Of a DNA stretch of 64,000 bases, positions 1 through 8,129 are shown piece after piece. Position 1 is the first letter of the stretch. Every line of letters begins with the position of its first letter. This stretch comes from Cumulibacter sp047975195 (lineage in GTDB: Bacteria > Actinomycetota > Actinomycetes > Mycobacteriales > Antricoccaceae): positions 84,297 to 148,296 of the forward strand of contig JBKEDB010000025.1 of the NCBI GenBank assembly GCA_047975195.1, read 5' to 3'. Under the pieces are notes generated by a model. That model saw only the letters and a list, made by a program, of their open reading frames with translations, was not told the origin of the DNA and did not search any database. Position numbers and translations under genes: made by a program.

Positions 1-2
1 TC

Positions 3-284
3 CTGAAGTTGGGAATGAACTTCGACGAGGAACTGCGCAAGGTCACCGATCGGGTCGAGGCCGCAGGAGTCGAGCATGAAGTGCATGGGTATGTGCGCGG
101 TAACGACCCGGCCGAAGACCTCGTCGAGGTCGCTGAGCGGACCGGCGCCAAACTCATCGTGATCGGGCTGCGACGCCGCTCGCCGGTCGGCAAGTTGATC
201 ATGGGATCGGTCGCCCAACGGATCCTTCTCGACGCCAGTTGCGACGTGCTCGCCGTGAAGCCGGATCAGCCAGCCAAGCACTAA
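3..284 (+). CDS. Universal stress protein, C-terminal part (gene begins before the window)
   Basis: The reading frame is open from the first bases, so only the end of the gene is present. The visible 90 or so residues match the C-terminal half of a UspA-fold domain: a helix with ERTGAKLIVIGLR, then SPVGKLIMGSVAQRIL and a final strand DVLAVKP. The GKLIMGS segment corresponds to the end of the ATP-binding loop (G-2x-G-9x-G-S) of this family, although the first part is degenerate (GLRR instead of G-x-x-G). Such proteins bind nucleotides and are made under starvation or hypoxia. The specific role here cannot be read from the fragment. A strong hairpin follows directly. Confidence 0.85.
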   Translation: MKLGMNFDEELRKVTDRVEAAGVEHEVHGYVRGNDPAEDLVEVAERTGAKLIVIGLRRRSPVGKLIMGSVAQRILLDASCDVLAVKPDQPAKH

Positions 285-300
285 TTAACTACTTGCAACG

Positions 301-336
301 AACGCCGCCGACCAGTGCTCTGGTCGGCGGCGTTTG
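301..336 (+). terminator. Intrinsic-type terminator after the stress-protein gene
   Basis: A perfect 15-bp stem (301-315 with 320-334) closes a TGCT loop, with AACGCCGCC in the left arm and GGCGGCGTT in the right. Only a short T-run (TTTGT) follows. The hairpin ends the + strand stress-protein transcript. The minus-strand Nudix gene ends at 501, so the hairpin could also serve that convergent operon. The 160 bases from 337 to 500 hold no gene I can support. Confidence 0.8.
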
Positions 337-500
337 TCGTCCGTGTTCATGAACGGCTATGCCGCTGACCTGGCCGTCCGGGTCGTCCCGCATGTGTAGG
401 CGCGCGCCCACTGACATTGATGACCTGCGTTGTCTCCGCGCGTTCGACGACCGGAGGCCCGTCCTGCCATGGGTGGGTGATGCGCTGGGCGGGAGGTGGG

Positions 501-1106
501 CTACTTCCAGGCGAAGACGGGTTGCTCGAAGTGCCCGACGCGGGTCTGGCGTTCGCGCAGCACCACCTCGCGGAACTGATACATCACCGCAGCGGTGGGG
601 GCGTGAATCTTGCGACCCAGCAGCGGCATCTGAATGACCGGGCGGTCGGACTCGGGGATGGTCAGCAGATTCGGCTCCACGTCCAGTTCGTCGAACGGAA
701 TGTGGAACAGATGCACGACCTCATCGGCGTTCACCCGGTACTTCGGGTCCTTGCCGGCCCACACCACGAAGGGCGACATGACATATCCCGAGCGCGTCTC
801 GTAGTCATCCAGACGTCCCAGGATCGCGGCATCGTCCGCGAAGAAGCCGACCTCTTCGGCGAGTTCGCGCAGCGCGGCCTCACGGTGGGTCTCACCGGCG
901 TCCACCCGCCCGCCGGGCAACGCCCACTGACCGGAGTGCGCGCGCAGCGTTGGCTGACGCTTGGTGATCCAGATGCCCTGCGCGCCCTCCTCCTCAGCGA
1001 CCGCGATCACCACGGCAGCCTTGCGGTGGTTATGGTCGGCAAGATCGCGCGGCTCCAGCGCCGCGAGCCGCTCGGTGACGTCCTCGCGGCTCAGCCGGAT
1101 GCTCAT
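501..1106 (-). CDS. Nudix hydrolase, CoA-pyrophosphatase-like
   Basis: This 201-residue protein carries a complete Nudix box: G66, E72, R80, E81, E84, E85 and G87 in the pattern G-5x-E-7x-RE-hydrophobic-xEE-x-G. Just before it lies TKRQPTLRAHSGQWALPGG, which resembles the stretch that precedes the Nudix box in NudL/CoA-pyrophosphatases (usually LRxHxGQxxFPGG). Cleavage of a CoA-like or other nucleoside diphosphate-linked substrate is therefore likely, but specificity is inferred. The ATG start overlaps the stop of fgd by four bases (ATGA), so the two genes should be translationally coupled. What links a Nudix enzyme to F420-dependent glucose-6-phosphate oxidation is not evident. Confidence 0.85.
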   Translation of the reverse strand: MSIRLSREDVTERLAALEPRDLADHNHRKAAVVIAVAEEEGAQGIWITKRQPTLRAHSGQWALPGGRVDAGETHREAALRELAEEVGFFADDAAILGRLDDYETRSGYVMSPFVVWAGKDPKYRVNADEVVHLFHIPFDELDVEPNLLTIPESDRPVIQMPLLGRKIHAPTAAVMYQFREVVLRERQTRVGHFEQPVFAWK

Positions 1107-2119
1107 GCGATCCCTTTCGCCCGCAGCCGCGGAAGCACCTCTTCGCCGTACAGCTTCAGAAAACGAGACTGGTCGGGTCCGGGCGCGTGGAAGACGAGGT
1201 GGTTGAAACCCCAGTCGACGTACTGCGAGATCCTCTCGACATGCTCATCGGCGTCAGTGGAGACGATCCACCGGGACTTGGTGCGTTCCACCGGCAGGGC
1301 ATCGGCGAGACGCTCCATTTCGATCGGGTCCTCGACGCCGGTCTTCTCATCGCTCGAGAGCGCCAGTGCACCCCAGTAGTGGGTGTCGTTGAGCGCGCGC
1401 TCGCCGTCGTGGTCGAACGAAACCTTCATTTCCATCAGTAGATCGAGGTCACCGACCGTGCGGCCGACCTTCTGCGCACCTTCGTTCAGCGCCGGAAGCA
1501 GCGTGTCGGTGTAGAGCGTCTGTGGCTTGCCGGAGGTGGTGATGAACCCGTCGCCGACGCGTCCGGCGAGCCGCGTCGCCGCGGGGCCGGATGCCGCGAT
1601 GTAGACCGGAACCTTCTCGTCGGGCCGGTCATAGATAGTCGCATTCGTCGTCGTGTAGAACTTGCCGTCGAAATTGACTCGATCCTCGGACCACAACTGG
1701 TCGATCAACGTCAGCGCTTCCTTGAGCCGTGCGAAACGCTCTTTGCCGTCCGGCCACTCGAGCCCGAGCGGCGCTTCATTGAGCGATTCGCCCGATCCGA
1801 CACCTAACACGATGCGACCGGGAAACATGCAGCCAAGGGTCGCGAAAGCTTGTGCGATCACGGCCGGGTGATAGCGGAACGTCGGCGTGAGTACCGACGT
1901 ACCGATCACGATCCGTTCGGTGCGTGCGCCCAGGGCGCCCAGCCATGGCAGCGCAGCGGGGGAGTGTCCTCCGGTATGCCGCCACGGCTGCAGATGATCG
2001 GAGATGAACACCGAGTCAAATCCGGCCTGCTCGGCCTCCACGCCGAACGCGAGCAGTTCCGCTGGTGCGAACTGCTCGGCCGATGCTTTGTATCCGAGCC
2101 GTAGTGGGTGCCTGCCCAT
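1103..2119 (-). CDS. fgd: F420-dependent glucose-6-phosphate dehydrogenase
   Basis: FGD oxidises glucose-6-phosphate to 6-phosphogluconolactone and reduces coenzyme F420, supplying F420H2 for other oxidoreductases. The 338-residue product is co-linear with the M. tuberculosis enzyme over its whole length, with an offset of about two residues. It shows LGYKASAEQFAP at the N-terminus, D41/H42 and W46 in SDHLQPWRH (the catalytic His and Trp of FGD1), GTSVLTPTFRYHPAVIAQAF, E111 in GVGSGESLNE (the proposed acid), and NHLVFHAPG near the C-terminus. It is a TIM-barrel luciferase-like protein. The downstream Nudix gene overlaps its stop codon. A second luciferase-like gene at 8966-9823 could be a user of the reduced cofactor. 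Confidence 0.96.
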   Translation of the reverse strand: MGRHPLRLGYKASAEQFAPAELLAFGVEAEQAGFDSVFISDHLQPWRHTGGHSPAALPWLGALGARTERIVIGTSVLTPTFRYHPAVIAQAFATLGCMFPGRIVLGVGSGESLNEAPLGLEWPDGKERFARLKEALTLIDQLWSEDRVNFDGKFYTTTNATIYDRPDEKVPVYIAASGPAATRLAGRVGDGFITTSGKPQTLYTDTLLPALNEGAQKVGRTVGDLDLLMEMKVSFDHDGERALNDTHYWGALALSSDEKTGVEDPIEMERLADALPVERTKSRWIVSTDADEHVERISQYVDWGFNHLVFHAPGPDQSRFLKLYGEEVLPRLRAKGIA

Positions 2120-2156
2120 AGCGGGTGATCCTCTCTGTCGAGGACGCCGCAGTGGA

Positions 2157-3503
2157 CTAAATCACGCCATGCGCGATCATCGCATCCGCGACGTCGATGA
2201 ACCCGGCGATGTTGGCGCCGAGTACGTAGTTTCCAGGATCACCGTAGTCCTCTGCCGTCGTGGCACAGGCCTCGTGGATGTCCACCATGATTTCCTCGAG
2301 CCGACGTTCGGTCTGCTCGAAGGTCCAGTTATCACGCGCGGCGTTTTGCTGCATCTCCAACGCGGACGTCGCCACGCCGCCAGCATTCGCCGCCTTGCCC
2401 GGCCCAAACGCGACCTTAGCCTCGGTCAGGATCGTCGTGGCCTCGGGGGTGCACGGCATATTCGCGCCCTCCGCGACGACGACGCACCCGTTCTTGGCCA
2501 GCGTTGCGGCATGCTGTGCGTGAAGTTCGTTCTGCGTCGCGCTCGGCAACGCGACAGCGACGGGCACATCCCAGAGGGAGCCCTCGGTGGAATAGTGCGC
2601 CGAGGAGCGTGCGTCGGCGTACTCGCTGATCCGGCCACGCCGAACCTCTTTGATCTCCCGGACGAGATCGAGGTCGATACCTGCGTCGTCGACGATGTAG
2701 CCGCCCGAGTCAGACATAGCGACGACCTTCGCGCCCAGTTCCTGTGCCTTCTGCACGGCGTAGATCGCGACGTTGCCGGAGCCGGAGACCGATACCCGGG
2801 CGCCGTCGAAGGACTGGCCTATCTTGGTGAGCATCTCGCGTGCGAAGAAGACCGTGCCGTAGCCGGTAGCTTCGGTCCGCACCAGCGAACCGCCCCAGCC
2901 GAGGCCCTTGCCCGTCAGCACGCCGGACTCGTAGCGATTGGTGATCCGCTTGTACTGACCGAACAGATAGCCGATCTCGCGGCCGCCGACGCCGATGTCA
3001 CCGGCCGGTACGTCGGTGTATTCACCCATGTGGCGGTACAACTCGGTCATGAAGGACTGGCAGAAGCGCATGACCTCGGCGTCCGAACGTCCCTTGGGGT
3101 CAAAGTCGGAGCCGCCCTTACCGCCGCCGATCGGCATGCCGGTCAGCGCGTTCTTGAAGATCTGCTCGAAACCGAGGAACTTGATGATGCCCAGGTACAC
3201 CGATGGGTGGAACCGCAGGCCGCCCTTGTATGGGCCGAGTGCGGAGTTGAACTCGACGCGGAACGCTCGGTTGATCTCGATCTCGTTCTTGTCGTTCATC
3301 CACGGCACGCGGAAGATGATCTGGCGCTCGGGCTCGCAGATGCGCTCCAGTACTCGCTGGTCGGCGTAGTGCGGGTGGCGTTCGAAAACCGGTGTGAGGG
3401 TGCTGACGACCTCGTGAACCGCTTGATGGAACTCCGGCTCTCCCGGGTTACGGTCGATCACCGTCTGATAGATCTGCCCGAGGTCCTCACCCATATCAGC
3501 CAT
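2157..3503 (-). CDS. gdhA: NADP-type glutamate dehydrogenase
   Basis: The enzyme interconverts 2-oxoglutarate plus ammonium and glutamate in the cytoplasm. From the chosen ATG it has 448 residues, the usual length of hexameric NADP-dependent GdhA. Family signatures are continuous: FRVEFNSALGPYKGGLRFHPSV, the glycine-rich PIGGGKGGSDFDPKG with the catalytic lysine, ATGYGTVFF at the start of the nucleotide-binding domain, VSGSGNVAIYAVQ, and VAEGANMPCTPEA. The frame stays open upstream to 3821 without conserved sequence. ATG at 3503 is preferred because AGGTAGGA stands just upstream. The next ATG upstream, at 3524, has a poorer site. The gene is divergent from ogt. Confidence 0.95.
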   Translation of the reverse strand: MADMGEDLGQIYQTVIDRNPGEPEFHQAVHEVVSTLTPVFERHPHYADQRVLERICEPERQIIFRVPWMNDKNEIEINRAFRVEFNSALGPYKGGLRFHPSVYLGIIKFLGFEQIFKNALTGMPIGGGKGGSDFDPKGRSDAEVMRFCQSFMTELYRHMGEYTDVPAGDIGVGGREIGYLFGQYKRITNRYESGVLTGKGLGWGGSLVRTEATGYGTVFFAREMLTKIGQSFDGARVSVSGSGNVAIYAVQKAQELGAKVVAMSDSGGYIVDDAGIDLDLVREIKEVRRGRISEYADARSSAHYSTEGSLWDVPVAVALPSATQNELHAQHAATLAKNGCVVVAEGANMPCTPEATTILTEAKVAFGPGKAANAGGVATSALEMQQNAARDNWTFEQTERRLEEIMVDIHEACATTAEDYGDPGNYVLGANIAGFIDVADAMIAHGVI

Positions 3504-3542
3504 CGTTCCTACCTTCTTTGTCATCTCTGGCCTCGCTGATCC

Positions 3543-3548
3543 TATGCT
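3543..3548 (+). promoter_or_regulatory. -10 box TATGCT of a probable leaderless ogt transcript
   Basis: TATGCT fits the actinobacterial TANNNT -10 consensus and lies seven bases before the ATG at 3556. Transcription would start at or next to the start codon. No clear -35 element is visible. Confidence 0.5.
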
Positions 3549-3555
3549 GCGAGGC

Positions 3556-4041
3556 ATGGTGCTCACCCATGCTGTGATCAGTTCGCCCGTGGGGGATCTG
3601 ACAGTTGTGCGCTCCGCAGTTGGCGTGTGCGGGTTGCACATGCAGGCCACCAAGCGGCCCCTGACGCCGGAGCGCCTCGGACAGCGGGATTCCGCTGCAG
3701 CCGACGGTGTCGCCGACCAACTTGCCGAGTACTTCGACGGCGAACGACGCGAGTTCGATGTCCCCTTGGATCTCACGGGGACGCCATTCCAGCGCCGCGT
3801 GTGGGGCGCGCTCCTGCGCATCCCGTATGCAGACCGGGTGTCCTACCGCCAGATAGCCGTGGAACTGGGCATCCCGAACGCAGTTCGCGCCCTCGGAGCT
3901 GCGAACGGCAGCAACCCAGTCAGCATTATTGTGCCCTGCCACCGGGTGGTGGCCAGCAATGGTGCCCTAACAGGATACGCGGGCGGAATCGAGCGCAAGA
4001 AGATCCTCCTGGATTTGGAGGCGCGCATCGCCGGCGTCTGA
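3556..4041 (+). CDS. ogt: Methylated-DNA--protein-cysteine methyltransferase
   Basis: This suicide repair protein takes the alkyl group from O6-alkylguanine onto its own cysteine. The active-site motif IVPCHRV is present, with the acceptor Cys at residue 128, preceded by GTPFQRRVWGALLRIPY and the DNA-binding helix around SYRQIAVELGIP. The ALGAANGSNP segment corresponds to the usual RAVGxANGxNP, with A-L replacing A-V. The length of 161 residues is normal. ATG 3556 is chosen because TATGCT lies seven bases upstream. An in-frame ATG at 3544 would add four residues. The gene is divergent from gdhA, and its stop lies two bases from the end of convergent glpD. Confidence 0.93.
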   Translation: MVLTHAVISSPVGDLTVVRSAVGVCGLHMQATKRPLTPERLGQRDSAAADGVADQLAEYFDGERREFDVPLDLTGTPFQRRVWGALLRIPYADRVSYRQIAVELGIPNAVRALGAANGSNPVSIIVPCHRVVASNGALTGYAGGIERKKILLDLEARIAGV

Positions 4042-4042
4042 C

Positions 4043-5644
4043 TCAGTTTCGGGTCCGCAATGCGGCAGCGGTTCGCTCGAAGATCTTCGTGCACTCCCAC
4101 CGGATGTCCTCGCGATCGGCCGGCACGAACCCCGCGCGGACGCGTCGGTCGAGGAAGTCGTCTACGTTCAGCGCCCCCTCGGCGAGTACGGCGTACGCTA
4201 CCTCGACGCCGAGGATCGGTGAGCGGGCTGAGACCGGCTCCAGCAATGAAGGATCGTCCTCAGCTAGTGCGGCAACGGCCCGCGCTTCGGTGCCATAGCG
4301 GCGTACGAGCCGCGGCGGAGCGTCGATACGACGCAGGACGCCGGGCTCGGCGGCACCGGTCAACGGCAGAGATTTAGTCACGCACTCATCCTTGCGACCG
4401 AGCCGTCGCACCGCTGCGTCAACGGTCTCTTCGGCCATCTGACGGTAGGTGGTGAGTTTGCCGCCAGTAATCGTCAGCGGCTGACCGGGTCGATCGATCA
4501 GGACGTGTCGACGTGACAGGTCCGATGTTGCGTCGGCGCTCACGTCCGATACCAACGGGCGTAGACCCGAGAACGTACCGACGATTTCGGCCTCGGTGAG
4601 ACCACTGGCCAGCGCGGAATTGAGGGTGTCGAGGATGAATGCGATATCTCCGTCGCCGATACCGGGCGCATATGGGTCGGCATCTGGGGCTGGGTCGTCG
4701 GTTATGCCGAGGTAGCAGACGCCATCCGGGTGCGGGATCGCGAATACGTAGCGGCTGAGCGTGCCTTCGACGGGTACGGCGAGTATCGCGCGAGGGTCGC
4801 CGAGGGCAGTGCTGCGCACAACGAGGTGGGTGCCGCGACTGGGGCTGGTGCGGATCCCATCGGCGATGTCACCGGCCCACACACCCGTCGCGTTGATGAC
4901 GACGTCGGCGTACGCGATGTACTTATGGCCGGTGAGCGAATCGGTGAGCGTCGCCGAGCGGGCGTTCACGTCGGTAGCTTCGCAGCGGGTGATCACTCGA
5001 GCGCCGTGCGCCGCAGCGGTGCGCGCCAGGGCGGTGACCAGGCGGGCGTCGTCCTCGATCTGGCAGTCCCAATAGGTCAGTCCGCCGCGCAGTTCGCGCT
5101 TGTCGATGGCTGGCGTCAGCAACGCAACCTCTTGTGCGCTGATCCGACTGGGCGCCGGCAGCAGGCTCGAGGGCGTGCGTGCGGTACGGCGCAGGAGGTC
5201 GCCCACGCGCATACCGCCGTACACCATGGCGGCGTCCTTGCGGCTGAGGTGACGGTTCTGCGGAATCAGGGTTTGTACCGGGCGGACGAGGTGCGGGGCG
5301 ATTGAGGTGAGCAAGTGATGACGCTCGATCGCGGACTCGCGGGCCACGCCGATCTGCGCTTGCGCGAGGTAACGCAGTCCGCCGTGTGCGAGTTTCGATG
5401 AGAACCCACTCGTTCCGCTGGCGAGGTCGCGGCGCTCCACCAATGCCACCCGAAGCCCGCGAGAGGCGGCATCCAAGGCGATGCCGACACCATTGATGCC
5501 GCCGCCGATGACCAGTACGTCCAACGGGCTACGTTCGGAGTCGGTGAACTCGCGCAGCGCAGCCGCGCGGGTGCGTGAGTTGATCCAGCTCGAGGGCTGG
5601 TGGGCGGGCGGCTGCTGGCCAACGGCGGGGTGGTTCTCGCTCAC
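4043..5644 (-). CDS. glpD: Aerobic glycerol-3-phosphate dehydrogenase
   Basis: The membrane-associated flavoprotein oxidises glycerol-3-phosphate to dihydroxyacetone phosphate and passes electrons to the quinone pool. From GTG 5644 it has 533 residues, normal for GlpD. The FAD-binding beta-alpha-beta motif is VIGGGINGVG at residues 45-54, followed by LVERRDLASGTSGFSSKLAHG and GGLRYLAQAQ, typical of the family. TITGGKLTTYRQMAEE near residue 400 is the second FAD signature. The frame is open to 5956, but the extra N-terminal part is Arg-rich and unlike GlpD. GTG 5644 has GGAG eight bases upstream, so it is preferred. There is no glpK or glpF next to it. Confidence 0.93.
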   Translation of the reverse strand: MSENHPAVGQQPPAHQPSSWINSRTRAAALREFTDSERSPLDVLVIGGGINGVGIALDAASRGLRVALVERRDLASGTSGFSSKLAHGGLRYLAQAQIGVARESAIERHHLLTSIAPHLVRPVQTLIPQNRHLSRKDAAMVYGGMRVGDLLRRTARTPSSLLPAPSRISAQEVALLTPAIDKRELRGGLTYWDCQIEDDARLVTALARTAAAHGARVITRCEATDVNARSATLTDSLTGHKYIAYADVVINATGVWAGDIADGIRTSPSRGTHLVVRSTALGDPRAILAVPVEGTLSRYVFAIPHPDGVCYLGITDDPAPDADPYAPGIGDGDIAFILDTLNSALASGLTEAEIVGTFSGLRPLVSDVSADATSDLSRRHVLIDRPGQPLTITGGKLTTYRQMAEETVDAAVRRLGRKDECVTKSLPLTGAAEPGVLRRIDAPPRLVRRYGTEARAVAALAEDDPSLLEPVSARSPILGVEVAYAVLAEGALNVDDFLDRRVRAGFVPADREDIRWECTKIFERTAAALRTRN

Positions 5645-5949
5645 GTCGTACTCCGGCTCCAGGCGGGGAAGGCTCTGTGTGATCAAGGTACGCGTTCGTG
5701 GACGTACGAGGCTGTTCCCGCGCCCGAGCGGCGAGCTTACGGCCGGCTGTGCGTTGGGTTGGAGACAGTCAGCGGCCCTCGGCGCGGAAAGCGCGGCTAC
5801 GACGACGCCGCAACCCTGGGGCGGCTTCCCTCGGGCGCGGAAGCTGGTTCTGGTGACAAGGCGCGAAGACAATCGCGCTTGTCGCCGAGAATCCCGCCTT
5901 GACGTTTCGGCCTGCGCGTGACGGCCGACAATTCGTGATGTGTCTAAAA
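5645..5949. other. Intergenic stretch between glpD and fic
   Basis: About 300 bases lie between the chosen glpD start and the first operator-like repeat. The open frames here (N-terminal extension of glpD on the minus strand, overlapping plus-strand frames) look like shadows: they are rich in Arg and Pro and show no domain. No hairpin or tRNA was seen. The glpD promoter must lie here, but no convincing -10 box was identified. Confidence 0.5.
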
Positions 5950-6000
5950 GTGACACTGTTTCCGGACAATGTCACTCAATGCCCCTTAGGGTGACATTGT
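5950..6000 (+). promoter_or_regulatory. Operator-like repeats and leaderless promoter of the Fic gene
   Basis: Three copies of one 10-mer sit directly ahead of the Fic gene: GTGACACTGT at 5950-5959, ACAATGTCAC (inverted) at 5966-5975 and GTGACATTGT at 5991-6000. The second and third are exact inverted copies, and the first differs at one base. The pair 5950-5975 forms a palindrome with a six-base spacer. TAGGGT at 5987-5992 fits a -10 box six bases before GTG 5999, so the palindrome would lie over the -35 region and the third half-site over the start codon. This is the layout of a repressor operator. The Fic protein's own C-terminal helix-turn-helix is the obvious candidate binder, which is inference. 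Confidence 0.6.
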
Positions 6001-7197
6001 GGATCTGACTATGTTCGCCTCGACGGCTCCGGGGAGACTTGTTCCTATAAGTGATCGGGACCCACTGCTGGGGCAGTGGGAGCATCATGCGTTCGTGCCA
6101 GACCCGTTACCCGAGAGCATGCCATCTCTCGACCCACGACGTTTCTGAAGGTCGGGGAGGCGCGGGCGGCGCTAGCTGCGCTTGACAGCACCGCGCGCTA
6201 CTTGCCGAACCCGACCCTGCTGCGCCTGCCGACCTTGCGGCGAGAAGCGCAGAGCACCTCCGCGCTCGAAGGGACCTACGCGCCGCTCGCCGATGTGCTG
6301 ACCGCGGATGAAGATGAGCCGGCTTCCGCCGATCTAGTTGAAATTCTGAACTACGTCGCCGCTGCTAATCACGGATTCGACTGGCTCATCGACGAACGCC
6401 CCATCACGGTGACGTTTCTTGCCGACCTACAGGGCTTGCTGATGCGCCAAACGCCGCTGGCCGACGTATCCGGGCGACTACGCGATACGCAAGTCGTCAT
6501 CGGACGCCGCGCCGACGCGGATCCCGCTGGGCTTCCCGTGCGATTGGCTAGATTCGTTCCAGCCCCGCCGGGCGACGAACTGAATCGCGGTGTTCAAGAT
6601 CTTGTCGATTGGCTGCGGGTGGACCGTCGTGACGCGATTGATCCGGTGGTGGCCTCAGCGATGACGCATTATCAATTCGAGACCCTTCATCCATTTCGAG
6701 ACGGGAACGGGCGGATCGGCAGGCTCTTGATCGTTTTGCATCTGCAGGCAACAGGTGTCATTAGCGAGCCGACACTCACGGTCTCGCCGTGGTTCGAGGC
6801 GCGCCGCACTGATTACTATGACCGCTTGCTCGCGGTCAGCACACACGGGGACTGGGACAGCTATGTCGCCTTCTTCGCCGATGGACTGAGACAGGCAGCT
6901 GATTCGACTCGGAAAGAAATGTTGGCCCTCTCGGCTGTGCAAACCGAACTCAACAATGCGGTGCGCGACTCTAAGTTGCGCGCGGACTCGGCCCATTCGG
7001 TGGTCGACCTGGCTGTCGCGAACCCGACATTTACCGTACGCAAGGTTGAGGCAGACCTCGGTCTTTCGTACGGCAGGGCAAACCGCCTCGTCAGTCAGTT
7101 GGTCGAACTCGGCGTCCTGGACGTCGTTGATCCCAATGCCTATAAACGACGCTTCTTTGCTCCGCGCGTGCTGAGTGTATTGACGGCGCGGCGGTAA
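5999..7197 (+). pseudogene. Fic-domain protein (AMPylator-like) with a single-base frameshift near its N-terminus
   Basis: The main frame (from about 6139) holds the Fic core HPFRDGNGRIGR, which supplies the catalytic His and the phosphate-binding loop. STSALEGTY near the N-terminus fits the inhibitory helix motif (S/T)xxxE(G/N), so this would be a class II, N-terminally self-inhibited Fic protein that transfers AMP (or another nucleotide) to a target. The C-terminus reads as a winged helix (TVRKVEADLGLSYGRANRLV). The conserved family N-terminus (GRLVPIS, then AFVPDPLPE) is present but in another frame, from GTG 5999 to TGA 6146. Adding one base near 6131-6137 (after SLDP) would join the two into about 399 residues. 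Without it, translation would have to start inside the gene and lose the conserved N-terminus. It could be a real mutation, a sequencing error or -1 frameshifting. Confidence 0.8.
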
Positions 7198-7370
7198 CCC
7201 AAGTAGCCGTAACTCAAGGAAGTCCCGCCGCGACCCTATCGGCCACGCGCGGCGCGGACTGAAGGCGTCGATGCCCCCAACGAAGCAAATCAAACGTTCA
7301 GATATGACCTGCCACGTTCACGGAACCGCACGTGAAGCGTCTGGGGTGCCGCCGGTAGCCGAGAGGGCGA

Positions 7371-8129
7371 CTACTCGCCGGTGAAGTTCGGGGCACGTCG
7401 TTCGGCGGATGCGGCGATACCTTCCTGGAAGTCCGCCGTCGCGCGCAGCCGGGTCTGTTCCTCGAGTTCATGATCGGTCATCACTCGCACCCGCTCGGCG
7501 AGGTCGCCGCGCAGGGTGGCGCGCGAGGCGACGACTGCCAGCGGGGCAGCGGACGCGATCTGGCGCGCCTTATCCCACGCCGCTTGGCGTACGTCGGCGT
7601 CCGCGACCAGCTCGTCGCACAACCCCATCGCCTGGGCCTCGTCGCCCTTGACCCGGCGACCGGTGAGGATCATGTCCAGCGCGGCTTGCTGGCCGATCAA
7701 GGCCGGAAGGGTGACGCTGAGCCCGAAGCCGGGGTGAAAACCGAGCTGGGTGAAGTTCGCCGCGAACCGCGACTCTGCCGACGCCACTCGGAAGTCGGCC
7801 GACACCGCGAGCCCCAAACCGCCGCCGATCGCCGAGCCGCGTACGGCCGCGACCACCGGAGTCTTCGCGGCGAACAATCGCACCGCTTCCCGGTACAGCA
7901 CGCCGCCGCCGGTGGCCTGCTCATTACCGGAGGGCGCGAAGTTGGCTCCTGCGCAGAAGTGCTTTCCTTCCGAGCACAGTACGATCGCGCGAGCCTCCGG
8001 GTTGGCATCGATCTGCTCGTACGCGTTGGCGATATCGGCGATGAGTTCAAAGTCGAAGAAGTTGTTCGGTGGGCGGTGGATCTCAACGACAGCAACGAAA
8101 TCGTTGATGTCGACGGTGATATCGCTCAT
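7371..8129 (-). CDS. Enoyl-CoA hydratase/isomerase family protein
   Basis: The 252-residue product has the crotonase fold. The acyl-CoA oxyanion-hole segments are GKHFCAGANF (around residues 54-63) and VRGSAIGGGLGLAVSADFRVAS. The position of the usual first catalytic Glu is occupied within NFTQLGFHPGFG rather than the typical PExxLGxxP, so hydratase activity is uncertain, and isomerase or another crotonase activity is equally possible. The start codon overlaps the stop of the upstream alpha/beta hydrolase (ATGA at 8126-8129), so the two form a coupled pair, perhaps for catabolism of an acyl-CoA or cyclic ester. The 173 bases from 7198 to 7370 hold nothing I can identify. Confidence 0.85.
   Translation of the reverse strand: MSDITVDINDFVAVVEIHRPPNNFFDFELIADIANAYEQIDANPEARAIVLCSEGKHFCAGANFAPSGNEQATGGGVLYREAVRLFAAKTPVVAAVRGSAIGGGLGLAVSADFRVASAESRFAANFTQLGFHPGFGLSVTLPALIGQQAALDMILTGRRVKGDEAQAMGLCDELVADADVRQAAWDKARQIASAAPLAVVASRATLRGDLAERVRVMTDHELEEQTRLRATADFQEGIAASAERRAPNFTGE

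Noticed and set aside
417..1379. A 320-codon plus-strand frame over the Nudix and fgd genes
   Set aside because: It is antisense to two genes with complete catalytic motifs and has no recognisable domain.
3504..3821. Extended N-terminus of gdhA (to 554 residues)
   Set aside because: It overlaps ogt on the other strand and is not conserved. ATG 3503 gives the standard 448-residue enzyme.
5645..5956. Extended N-terminus of glpD (to 637 residues)
   Set aside because: The added part is Arg-rich and unlike GlpD, and it would run over the Fic operator. GTG 5644 has a good ribosome site and gives a normal length.
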